Shown: positions 15,690-23,289 of the stretch, piece by piece
Layout of the letters: each line of letters begins with the position of its first letter
Numbering within the stretch: position 1 is the first letter of the stretch
From: JAYZBC01 sp036339375
Lineage (GTDB): Bacteria; Pseudomonadota; Alphaproteobacteria; MPNO01; UBA2964
NCBI GenBank assembly: GCA_036339375.1
Contig: JAYZBC010000090.1
Coordinates: forward strand, 1 to 40,191
Direction of reading: 5' to 3'
DNA length: 40,191 nt
The notes under the pieces: generated by a model
Database searches by the model: none
What the model saw: only the letters and a program-made list of their open reading frames with translations
What the model was told of the DNA's origin: nothing
Position numbers and translations under genes: made by a program

Positions 15690-17153
15690 TTAAGTTGGCT
15701 TTGAAGTAAATTTGGCAGAAGCTTCTATGCTGTGAGCAACCTTAAACAATGTAGCTTCGTCAAAAGCCTTTGTGATTATCTGGAGGCCAAGCGGCAACCC
15801 CTTCGAACAAAGCCCAGCAGGAACAGAAATACTTGGCAAACCAGCAAGGCTCGCTGGCACTGTAAGCACGTCATTACGATACATAGCGATGAGGTCGTCA
15901 CTTTTTGCCCCATGAGGAAACGCGGCACTCGGGACTGTTGGTGTTAAAATAGCATCCACACTTTGAAATGCATCTGCAAATTCATCTGCAATTAATTTTC
16001 TTACTTTCTGGGCTTTAACATAATAATCGTCGTAGTACCCTGAAGACAAAACATAAGTACCTATGAGAATGCGGCGCCGAACTTCTGACCCAAAACCTTC
16101 GCCTCGTGTCTTCTCATAAACATCTAAGGGTGTGTCACCCTCTAACCTGAGGCCGTAGCGCATTCCGTCATACCTTGCTAAATTTGACGACGCTTCAGCT
16201 GGGGCTATGATGTAATATGTTGGCAGCGCATATTTGGTCCGCGGTAAACTTATTTCAATTGCTTTCGCACCCGCATCCTCTACCCATTTCACTCCTTTAT
16301 CCCAAAGCGAAAGAACATCAGGAGCAGTACCCTCCAACCTATATTCTTTCGGGATCCCTATTGTCATTCCCCTTATTTCTTGTCCCAATTCACGTTGAAT
16401 GTTTGGCACAAATAAGTCTGAAGAAGTAGAATCTTTGGGGTCAAAACCCATCATGACTTGAAGCAAAGTAGAAGCATCTCTCACTGTCCTGGTGATAGGT
16501 CCCGCCTGATCCAGAGAGGAAGCAAATGCTATAATACCCCAGCGTGAGCAACGGCCGTAGGTGGGCTTCATACCAACTACACCACAAAATGAGGCTGGTT
16601 GCCGTATAGAACCACCCGTATCCGTTCCTATGGCCCCTAAACAAAGGCGCGCAGCAACGGCCGAAGCAGACCCACCGGAAGACCCGCCCGGTACCAACGG
16701 GGCGACACCTTGATTTGGTTGCCAGGGGTTTTTTACCGGACCATAGAAACTGGTTTCGTTAGAGGAACCCATTGCGAACTCATCTAAATTGGTTTTTCCA
16801 AGCATCACCATGCCGGCTTCTCGCATCTTACTGGTTACAGTGGATTCGTAGGGCGGAACAAAACCGTTAAGAATGCGGGAACATGCCGTCGTCTGTATCC
16901 CTTCAGTACAGAACAAATCTTTGACAGCCACCGGAATGCCTTCTAAAGGGCCCACTTCACCCTTCGCCCGGCGACTATCCGAAGCATCTGCGTCCTGAAG
17001 AGCACGTTCCGGGGTCTCAATTACAAATGCGTTTAAATCACGCCCGTCTTCAATGGCTACAATATGGGCTTCTGTCAGTTCTTTTGCAGAAAACTCTTTA
17101 GATGCTAGACCCTCACTAGCTTTTTCAATAGTCAGTTCGGTTAACTTAACCAT
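15690..17153 (-). CDS. gatA: Aspartyl/glutamyl-tRNA amidotransferase subunit A
   Basis: This 487-residue GatA is the glutaminase subunit of GatCAB and a member of the amidase-signature family. It hydrolyses glutamine to supply ammonia to GatB. The Ser-cisSer-Lys triad is visible: Lys78 in PVAVKDL, cis-Ser158 in GGSSGGSAS and nucleophile Ser182 in GTDTGGSIRQP. Length is normal. The start codon overlaps the gatC stop by one base (TAATG), so the two are coupled. A four-residue insertion (around VAPLVPGG) before the cis-serine is the only small oddity and does not touch the catalytic residues. Confidence 0.98.
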   Translation of the reverse strand: MVKLTELTIEKASEGLASKEFSAKELTEAHIVAIEDGRDLNAFVIETPERALQDADASDSRRAKGEVGPLEGIPVAVKDLFCTEGIQTTACSRILNGFVPPYESTVTSKMREAGMVMLGKTNLDEFAMGSSNETSFYGPVKNPWQPNQGVAPLVPGGSSGGSASAVAARLCLGAIGTDTGGSIRQPASFCGVVGMKPTYGRCSRWGIIAFASSLDQAGPITRTVRDASTLLQVMMGFDPKDSTSSDLFVPNIQRELGQEIRGMTIGIPKEYRLEGTAPDVLSLWDKGVKWVEDAGAKAIEISLPRTKYALPTYYIIAPAEASSNLARYDGMRYGLRLEGDTPLDVYEKTRGEGFGSEVRRRILIGTYVLSSGYYDDYYVKAQKVRKLIADEFADAFQSVDAILTPTVPSAAFPHGAKSDDLIAMYRNDVLTVPASLAGLPSISVPAGLCSKGLPLGLQIITKAFDEATLFKVAHSIEASAKFTSKPT

Positions 17154-17443
17154 TACTCAATAACCTTAGGGACAACAAAATAGCCATTTTTAGTTTCAGG
17201 AGAATTCAGCAACACGTCTTCCGCACACCCACCATCTGACACAACATCTTCACGTTGGGATAATTCCGTTTGCCCAACTGTAGATGCCATTGGCTCAACA
17301 CCGTCTGTATTAACTTCGTTTAACTGGTCTACCCATTCAATGATCCTAGACAGCTCTTCCGCAAGCGTTTTTAGATCTTCCTCGGGTACTTTAATTTTGG
17401 CTAGTTGCGCTATGCGAACCACTGTGGATTTATCAACCGACAT
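17153..17443 (-). CDS. gatC: Aspartyl/glutamyl-tRNA amidotransferase subunit C
   Basis: This 96-residue GatC wraps around the GatA-GatB interface and stabilises the complex. The family pattern is present: IAQLAKIKVPEEDLKTLAEELSRIIEWVDQLNEV in the N-terminal helices, EPMAST in the middle, and a C-terminal VVPKVIE ending. It is the first gene of the operon and diverges from ruvX across about 120 bp that must contain both promoters. Known alphaproteobacteria use this enzyme to make Gln-tRNA and often Asn-tRNA. Confidence 0.96.
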   Translation of the reverse strand: MSVDKSTVVRIAQLAKIKVPEEDLKTLAEELSRIIEWVDQLNEVNTDGVEPMASTVGQTELSQREDVVSDGGCAEDVLLNSPETKNGYFVVPKVIE

Positions 17444-17564
17444 GGCAAATTTATCTCAAAACAATTAGTTAAGGGATTTCACGTTTAAAGAGTTTTTTCA
17501 ATTGAAAGCACTAGCTTTCTCACTAAAACTCGTTAATAGGAGTATGCAGAAAGTAACATTCGTC

Positions 17565-18059
17565 ATGACACTTCGCAACCTAATAGAGCTAAACGAGCAT
17601 TTGCGTCTCAAGACGCCGCTCCTAGGATTAGATGTTGGAGAAAAAAGCGTCGGCCTTGCGCTTTCTGATGCGACACGCACGATTGCGACGCCAATGCAAA
17701 CCCTCCAACTTAACAAATTCTCGGATACAGCCCTAAATTTATTAGACATATGTGTCAAATTTGATGTTTCAGCTCTAATCATCGGATTACCCATTAATAT
17801 GAATGGAACTGAAGGTCCACGCTGCCAATCCGTACGCCAATTTGCACGAAATCTGGAAGCACATTTTGATATGGAAATGGCATTTTGGGATGAACGATTA
17901 TCAACAAAAGCTGTGACGCGTACAATGTTAGAAGCGGATTTATCCAGGGAAAAACGAGCTAAAAACGTAGATAAAATGGCTGCTGCCTATATTTTGCAGG
18001 GGGCCCTGGATTTTTTGAAAAATACGATTGACCAACCAAAAGTGGGGGTTTTGGATTGA
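17565..18059 (+). CDS. ruvX: Holliday-junction resolvase-like protein RuvX (YqgF)
   Basis: From the ATG at 17565 this gives 164 residues, the usual size of YqgF/RuvX. The RNase H-like fold is marked by LLGLDVGEKSVGLALSD (Asp23 as first metal ligand), the GLP(I/L)NMNGTEGP segment and the DERLST motif with its acidic residue. The protein is implicated in 16S rRNA 5'-end processing and in resolving branched DNA. The frame extends upstream to 17502, with another ATG at 17544 only 1 nt after AGGAG, too close to be a good start. In many alphaproteobacteria ruvX is followed by pyrB-pyrC-plsY; here it is followed by unrelated genes. Confidence 0.93.
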   Translation: MTLRNLIELNEHLRLKTPLLGLDVGEKSVGLALSDATRTIATPMQTLQLNKFSDTALNLLDICVKFDVSALIIGLPINMNGTEGPRCQSVRQFARNLEAHFDMEMAFWDERLSTKAVTRTMLEADLSREKRAKNVDKMAAAYILQGALDFLKNTIDQPKVGVLD

Positions 18060-18209
18060 AAACTTTAGCCATCAATGATTTTTTGTTTAAAAGGTATCAA
18101 TTTTATTAAAAACGGAATGGTGAGAAACAAAGAAATTCGAGTCTAAATTCAAATAGACCTTATAAAATTTTCTTTAAAAGGGACTATAAAACGGGGAAAA
18201 GGGGACCTG

Positions 18210-18917
18210 ATGAGTGAATTAAGTGAAACACTAAAAGAACTAGTAATTGCAAACCATATCTTAGCTCATCAAGGCGTTGTGGATGCATTTGGGCATGTAA
18301 GTGTTCGCCATCCCGAAAAACCAGACCATTATCTGATCGCCCGTTCGCTGAGCCCAGGGCTAGTGACCATAAACGATATTATGGAATTTAAACTGACAGG
18401 AGAGGCGGTAACGGTTGATGACCGAAAGCCCTATGCCGAGCGCCATATACATGGCGCAATTTTAGAGGCTCGTGCCGACGTAAATTCAGTTGTCCACAAC
18501 CATTCGGACGAAGTAATTCCATTCTCAATCACCCAAACACCCTTGCGGCCTCTTATGCATGTCACAGGTGTGATTGGAAAACATGTTCCTGTCTGGGATA
18601 TTGAAGACCACTTTGGCTCCACCTCATTGTTAGTAACCAATATGGAGCAAGGCCGAGACCTTGCCGAAAAGATGGGTAATGCCCGCGTGGTTCTAATGCG
18701 TGGCCACGGATGCGCCATAACTGGCGCCAGCATCAAAGAAACCGTACTTACCGCCATTTACACTCAAGTAAATGCCAAAATTCAACTTCAGGCGATTCCT
18801 CTTGGAAATGTAAAATTTCTTAGTGATGAAGAAATTGAAAAAACCCCAATAACCTTGATTGGGGAACTCGCAATGGAACGCGCTTGGAATTATTTTGCCG
18901 AACGTGCTGAAAGTTAA
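18210..18917 (+). CDS. Class II aldolase/adducin-family protein
   Basis: This 235-residue cytosolic metalloprotein belongs to the class II aldolase/adducin family. The zinc ligands are the paired histidines of VVHNHSDEV (His96, His98) and His166 in MRGHGCAI. Glu78 in YAERHIH is the family's acidic catalytic residue. Related enzymes are L-fuculose-1-phosphate aldolase and L-ribulose-5-phosphate epimerase. The version here (SVRHPEKPDHYLIARSLSPG) resembles environmental members whose substrates, possibly hydroxy- or oxo-acids, are mostly unknown. A GGGGA ribosome site lies just before the ATG. It is convergent with the MBL hydrolase gene. Confidence 0.92.
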   Translation: MSELSETLKELVIANHILAHQGVVDAFGHVSVRHPEKPDHYLIARSLSPGLVTINDIMEFKLTGEAVTVDDRKPYAERHIHGAILEARADVNSVVHNHSDEVIPFSITQTPLRPLMHVTGVIGKHVPVWDIEDHFGSTSLLVTNMEQGRDLAEKMGNARVVLMRGHGCAITGASIKETVLTAIYTQVNAKIQLQAIPLGNVKFLSDEEIEKTPITLIGELAMERAWNYFAERAES

Positions 18918-18937
18918 TGTAGACGATTTTTTAACAT

Positions 18938-19807
18938 TTACGGTTTAAATTGGTCTACCCATATTTTCTTTCCAATATTGATTTGCATCAAATCCTCTGC
19001 CACCACTAAAGGACCGTCGTATGTCTCTCTGGTTGCAGGAATAAGTTCATCGGAAGAAGCCTTTCCTAACAAAAGGATATGTGTGTAAACCGCAAGCTTG
19101 GGCCTAGCTTGGGCAAACACTTCGCCTGCCCTATCAGGTAATGTGTGATTTTTTGTTATTCTGTTAAAATTTTTTCTTTCCTCACCTAAACCCTCCCCGT
19201 ACACAACTTCATGAATTAAAACATCGCTATTTTTTCCAAACTTGATCACATTTTCGTTAAACGTGGTATCTCCTGAAATACAAACTGAATGACCATTAAA
19301 GTCGACACGAAATCCCAACGCTATTAAATGCTCGCCGCCATGATCCACGAAAAAGGAGGTTACCGTTACTCCATTTTGATCAAAGATCACACCCTCTGAA
19401 ATTTCCGTTGAAATTAGTTTTACCCCCTCCGGAGGATACGATTTGCTCCGAACTCTAATATCGGTAGCAAAAGCTAGAGGTAAGTGCTTAACCATCTCAT
19501 CAGTCCCAGACGGACCCCAAACCCTAAGAGGTTTTTTCCGGCTTCCCCAAACACGTCCGATCCATCCTGTGAGCCAAAGATCTGTGAAACCGACCAAATG
19601 ATCCGAGTGGTGGTGTGTTAGGAAAATCCCTGTAATTTCAGAGAAAGGGAGTTTTAACTGGTGCAGTCTCTGCATTGCTCCTCGTCCAGCATCAAAAATA
19701 AATTTTTCTGTTCCCACTTCAACCAACGTACTAGGACCAAACCTTTGAAGTGTAGGCGGTGGAGCCCCAGTACCTAGAAATGTTACGCGGAAGAGATCTT
19801 CACCCAT
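18938..19807 (-). CDS. MBL-fold metal-dependent hydrolase (RNase Z-like family)
   Basis: From the ATG at 19807 this is 289 residues. The metallo-beta-lactamase metal site is complete: FLTHHHSDHLVG gives His65, His67, Asp69 and His70. Further ligands are in ISGDTTF (Asp), in IHEVVYGE, and near the C-terminus in TKNHTLP and AVYTHI. The overall layout, with LGTGAPPP at the N-terminus, is the RNase Z/arylsulfatase-like branch. Whether it matures tRNA 3' ends is doubtful, because many environmental paralogues act on small molecules, and the neighbouring genes here are metabolic. A TTG four codons upstream could also start the frame. No signal peptide is seen, so it is cytosolic. Confidence 0.9.
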   Translation of the reverse strand: MGEDLFRVTFLGTGAPPPTLQRFGPSTLVEVGTEKFIFDAGRGAMQRLHQLKLPFSEITGIFLTHHHSDHLVGFTDLWLTGWIGRVWGSRKKPLRVWGPSGTDEMVKHLPLAFATDIRVRSKSYPPEGVKLISTEISEGVIFDQNGVTVTSFFVDHGGEHLIALGFRVDFNGHSVCISGDTTFNENVIKFGKNSDVLIHEVVYGEGLGEERKNFNRITKNHTLPDRAGEVFAQARPKLAVYTHILLLGKASSDELIPATRETYDGPLVVAEDLMQINIGKKIWVDQFKP

Positions 19808-19966
19808 ATTAATATCCAAATTAAAAGTTACGATTCCTAAAGATAAGAAAAGAAACTATAGAGAAACAGCTTTAAATTATATAGAAATTCAAACACCTCA
19901 AAAAAGTTCAACTTAAAATTTGTGTTATTTTGGTGTTATTATTTTGCTAATAAAAAGAAGTTCTCT

Positions 19967-20878
19967 ATGCTCATTATCGCTGGAAATATTTTACCCATAT
20001 TTTTTCTAATTCTGATTGGCTTTCTTTGTAAACAAAGTGGTTTTCCAGGCAATAATTTTTGGGTGCCAGCAGAAAGACTTGCCTATTACGTTCTTTTGCC
20101 AGCTCTCATAATTCGTAACCTCACCAACACGGATCTTTCTACCCTACCAACCGGTCCTATGGCATTAACTATTTTTTCTCTTGGGGCAAGCATGACCCTC
20201 ATCATCTTAATTATTAAACCCATTCTCAGAACCGATAATGCCGCCTTTACCTCTGTTCTCCAAGGTGGCACAAGGATCAACGCATATATTTGTTTTGCAG
20301 TTGCCGACGCATTGTATGGTTCACCAAGCATTGCATTATGCGCATTTTTCATAGCCATAATGATGCCTTTTTTAAATACTATAATAGTAACCTTCATGGC
20401 ATTTTATGGAGATGCTCAAAAACCAACTGTAAATAGGATTCTTTTAGAAGTAGTCCGTAATCCAATCATTTTAGCTTGTGGAATTGGTTGGTTTATAAAT
20501 ACTTTGGGGATACCTATCCCAAACCCAATTATAGATCTGCTGGAAATTTTAGACCGAGCCACTTTACCAATTGCTCTACTTTGTGTTGGGGCTGGACTTG
20601 TTGTTAAACGATCAGACTTATTCCCTCTAAGCATCTCAGTTTTACTTAAACTTTTTTGCATGCCCGCAATAGCATATGGGCTCTCCATTTTATTTGGTAT
20701 TTACGGGTTACCCCTAGCCATTATCATTCTTTTCGCTGGCGCACCGACTTCACCAGCATCATACGTGCTCGCTCGGCAAATGGGAGGCGACGGGACCCTT
20801 ATGGCGGCAATAATTTCTGCCCAGACAGTTATCGCCATGCTGACGTTGCCAGTGATACTTTCATTGGTTTTTCCATAA
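19967..20878 (+). CDS. AEC-family (auxin efflux carrier-like) transporter
   Basis: From the ATG at 19967 this is 303 residues with about 10 hydrophobic segments, the layout of the AEC permease family, which includes malate, malonate and other carboxylate carriers. Family-like features are the start ILPIFFLILIGFLCKQSG, conserved prolines in the middle of helices, and the C-terminal TSPASYVLARQMGGD segment. The frame opens 15 codons earlier, but those residues are polar and AAGAAG lies just before 19967. It is divergent from the MBL gene and followed 68 bp later by the flavin reductase. It probably moves an organic acid used by the neighbouring enzymes (inference). Confidence 0.88.
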   Translation: MLIIAGNILPIFFLILIGFLCKQSGFPGNNFWVPAERLAYYVLLPALIIRNLTNTDLSTLPTGPMALTIFSLGASMTLIILIIKPILRTDNAAFTSVLQGGTRINAYICFAVADALYGSPSIALCAFFIAIMMPFLNTIIVTFMAFYGDAQKPTVNRILLEVVRNPIILACGIGWFINTLGIPIPNPIIDLLEILDRATLPIALLCVGAGLVVKRSDLFPLSISVLLKLFCMPAIAYGLSILFGIYGLPLAIIILFAGAPTSPASYVLARQMGGDGTLMAAIISAQTVIAMLTLPVILSLVFP

Positions 20879-20946
20879 ATTTAAGTTAGACCTGTGCGAA
20901 TTAACCTGTAAGCAAAATAAACAAGAACATAAAAATTGGACCTGAC

Positions 20947-21606
20947 ATGTATTACGATGCAGAAAAAAATGACCATGGTTTACCCTACAACCCCATTAAA
21001 GCACTTACTGTTCCACGCCCAATTGGATGGATATCGACTGTCAGCAAAAATGGGATAGGAAATCTCGCTCCTTTTAGTTATTTCAATGCACTTTCCTATA
21101 ACCCACCGTTTGTGATGTTTTCTGGTGGTTCACGAGAGGATGGAACAAAAAAGGATAGCGTTATTAATGCCGAAACAACTGGGGAGTTTGTTTTCAATCT
21201 AAGTACGTGGAATACCAAAGACAAAATGAACGACACCAGCTGGATTACCGATCCTGATATTGATGAACTTTCTGATGTTGGGCTCACACCAATTCCATCT
21301 AAACGGGTAACTCCCCCGCGTGTAGCTGAATCACCGGCCCATTTTGAATGTCTTTATCATCAGACAGTGGTGTTGCCGGGAAATGCGCCCGAATCGGTCC
21401 ATCACGTAGTCTTTGGACGTGTCATAGGTATTCATATTGATGACGAATACATTACAAAAGACGGCCAAGTCGACACCCTAAAAATGAAGGTCATCGCACG
21501 CTTGGGCTATAAAGATTACACAACTGTTGAAAGTAAATTTTCAATGAATAAGCGAACAGAGGAAGATAAGATCCTTCCTAATACTGACCGGCAAGCCGCT
21601 GAGTGA
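20947..21606 (+). CDS. Flavin reductase-like, FMN-binding split-barrel protein
   Basis: This 219-residue protein is of the flavin reductase domain family (DIM6/NTAB type). The N-terminal half shows PRPIGWISTVSKNGIGNLAPFSYFNALSYNPP, the FMN-binding signature, and the central HFECLYHQTV and HHVVFGRVIGIHID segments complete the split barrel. Such proteins supply reduced flavin to a monooxygenase or carry FMN themselves. No flavin-dependent monooxygenase is in this window, so a stand-alone role is possible. A GGA ribosome site lies 7 nt before the ATG. Probably co-transcribed with the AEC carrier. Confidence 0.92.
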   Translation: MYYDAEKNDHGLPYNPIKALTVPRPIGWISTVSKNGIGNLAPFSYFNALSYNPPFVMFSGGSREDGTKKDSVINAETTGEFVFNLSTWNTKDKMNDTSWITDPDIDELSDVGLTPIPSKRVTPPRVAESPAHFECLYHQTVVLPGNAPESVHHVVFGRVIGIHIDDEYITKDGQVDTLKMKVIARLGYKDYTTVESKFSMNKRTEEDKILPNTDRQAAE

Positions 21607-21678
21607 CAGAAATTCTCTGAAAAAGACAAGTAAAACCACCCCGTTTTAAATTTTAAGAGTTGATTTTATGGAAGAAGG

Positions 21679-21705
21679 GGAAAGGAGTTAATACAACTCT
21701 TTTCC
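21679..21705. terminator. Long hairpin between convergent flavin reductase and small gene
   Basis: GGAAAGGAGTT (21679-21689) pairs with AACTCTTTTCC (21695-21705) over 11 bp with a single G-T pair, around the loop AATAC. It lies midway between two convergent genes and is the best-formed hairpin in the window apart from the aap one. It may act as a bidirectional terminator. Neither side has a run of T's, so this is suggestive only. Confidence 0.45.
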
Positions 21706-21725
21706 ATTGGGTTAACGAAAAATTA

Positions 21726-22040
21726 TTAAGCGGTTAGCCTTCCGTCACTAGCATCACAATTATTAACTGCACGTCTTGCAGAGTCACGGACAGCTTCGGG
21801 CTCTAGTAACGCCCATTGACAAACTCTCCTAAAATCTACGTTATCTGACAACAACCATTCCCGGGCCTCTTCACGCAAAACTCGTGCCTCACGCGCCTCA
21901 CTGTTGGCAGAGTCCCCGGTTAGCCCACGATAGTTTAGTGCATCATGAAAAGCGCGGGCAATCACCGCGCGAAAAAGTGTAACCTCACCCGCAACCGCAG
22001 CCACGTTGGTCATTTCCCGAACGCTCGGATCAAAATTCAT
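21726..22040 (-). CDS. Small protein of unknown function
   Basis: From the ATG at 22040, preceded at good spacing by GGGGGA, this gives 104 residues. The frame also extends 12 codons upstream. The protein is soluble and helical: ARAFHDALNYRGL is followed by a charged helix (SEAREARVLREEAREWLLSD) and a final segment DFRRVCQWALLEPEAVRDSARRAV. That last pattern, a WL-x-SD-x-DFRxVC-x-(L)-EPxAVR helix pair, resembles small alphaproteobacterial and phage-type proteins I have seen without known function. It is flanked by a hairpin on one side and a plus-strand terminator on the other. I cannot assign a role. Confidence 0.7.
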   Translation of the reverse strand: MNFDPSVREMTNVAAVAGEVTLFRAVIARAFHDALNYRGLTGDSANSEAREARVLREEAREWLLSDNVDFRRVCQWALLEPEAVRDSARRAVNNCDASDGRLTA

Positions 22041-22093
22041 TCTAATTTCCCCCATTTTCTTGGCCACAAGAACCAAGAAACTTTTTTAATTTT

Positions 22094-22120
22094 GCCTCAC
22101 TTAAACGTGGGCTTTTTTTT
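22094..22120 (+). terminator. Rho-independent terminator in a divergent promoter region
   Basis: GCC and CAC (22094-22096, 22098-22100, one bulged T) pair with GTG and GGC (22107-22112) around TTAAAC, followed directly by eight T's (22113-22120). This is a classical terminator shape for a plus-strand transcript. It is oddly placed: the gene to the left is on the minus strand, and plsY on the right starts 170 bp later. It would stop antisense read-through from the flavin reductase side or end a short RNA. Confidence 0.5.
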
Positions 22121-22292
22121 CAAGAATCATATTAAACGACCAAAATACTAATGTGTAGTTTTTTTTTTAGTTACATTAACTAAATTATTAAAAATACAAA
22201 TGACATTCTTAATTTTGTTGAAATATTGGCAATTGTTACTTTATGTGGTTAAGGTTTTGTTCCCTAATATCCTTTAAAGAAAGTGATTTTAA

Positions 22293-22904
22293 TTGATATA
22301 TCCCATTAGCTGGGAATTTTCCTGGCCATACCTTTTAACGGCTTTAGTCGGTGGATATGCGTTAGGGTCCATCCCATGTGGTGTAGTATTCACTAAATGG
22401 TCCGGGGGAGGAAATCTTCAAAATATTGGATCTGGAAATATAGGGGCAACGAATGTTCTTCGAACAGGACGTAAAGGAATAGCTGCCGCTACTCTTTTAG
22501 CTGACATCTTTAAGGGCATGACAGCAGTTTTTTTAGGATCCTTTTTCGGATTAGATTTAAGTATCCTTGCTGGCTTAGGGGCAATTCTAGGCCATATGTT
22601 TTCGATATGGATTAAATTTAGGGGCGGTAAAGGCGTTGCAACGGCGTTAGGAATTGTATTAACACTTTCTTGGGAAACAGCGCTAATTGTTTTCACTATT
22701 TGGGTATTGACTGCTACTGCACTACGTTATTCATCTTTAGCCGCTTTGTTAGCTTCTTTAACTTTGCCTTTCGTTGCTTGGGCCGTTGCAAGTCCCCAAT
22801 TAGTGGAATTTTTCAGCTTGTTAACAGTTTTAATTTGGTTTCGACATCAAGCCAATATACGCCGCCTCTTGCAGGGCCAAGAACCAAAAATTGGAAAAAA
22901 ATAA
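22293..22904 (+). CDS. plsY: Glycerol-3-phosphate acyltransferase PlsY
   Basis: This 203-residue inner-membrane enzyme has about five spans. PlsY transfers an acyl group from acyl-phosphate to glycerol-3-phosphate, the first step of phospholipid synthesis. The three cytosolic motifs are present: GSIPCG (about 26-31), GSGNIGATNVLR (about 46-57) and GGKGVATALG (about 111-120). The start appears to be TTG at 22293, since no ATG is available before the first span, with AAAGAAAG some 10 nt upstream. In many alphaproteobacteria it precedes dprA and topA; here topA follows after 385 bp and dprA is missing from that gap. Confidence 0.96.
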   Translation: MIYPISWEFSWPYLLTALVGGYALGSIPCGVVFTKWSGGGNLQNIGSGNIGATNVLRTGRKGIAAATLLADIFKGMTAVFLGSFFGLDLSILAGLGAILGHMFSIWIKFRGGKGVATALGIVLTLSWETALIVFTIWVLTATALRYSSLAALLASLTLPFVAWAVASPQLVEFFSLLTVLIWFRHQANIRRLLQGQEPKIGKK

Positions 22905-23289
22905 GCTAATTACTTCCCCGTGAAACTTAGCCCAAGAAAATGAAAACCGATAGTTACTAAATTTTGGGATATAAAGTTAATCGGGCTAAATGATTAAAAT
23001 TGTGTAGACGCAAAATTTTTTGCCTAAATCCAAAATTTGTATAAAGAGCAAATTTTCAAAAATTGCGGATTGAAATAGAGCAGTTTAATTGTGGATCATT
23101 AACCAAATATTACGGTATTTTTATTCTCACTTTTTCCCTTTTTAACACCCTTTTGGAATAATATAGTAATTTACTTTTGATTTTTTATTCGAAACCTGGT
23201 TCAGTCAAAAAATTAAGCTTGCGGATTTTGAAACGAAACCATATGCAAGGTTGGTAATTTTGAACAAATTAAATAAAAAGTTTTAAGCC
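22905..23289. other. 385-bp AT-rich gap between plsY and topA
   Basis: I find no gene, RNA fold or repeat here. All frames are short and the base composition is strongly AT-rich, with many T and A runs. It must contain the topA promoter, but no -35/-10 pair stands out. This is where dprA usually lies in related genomes; I see no recognisable remnant of it. Confidence 0.6.

Noticed and set aside
18938..19807. Calling the MBL-fold gene rnz (tRNase Z)
   Set aside because: The metal site fits, but the context is metabolic and the fold branch is shared by many non-RNase enzymes.
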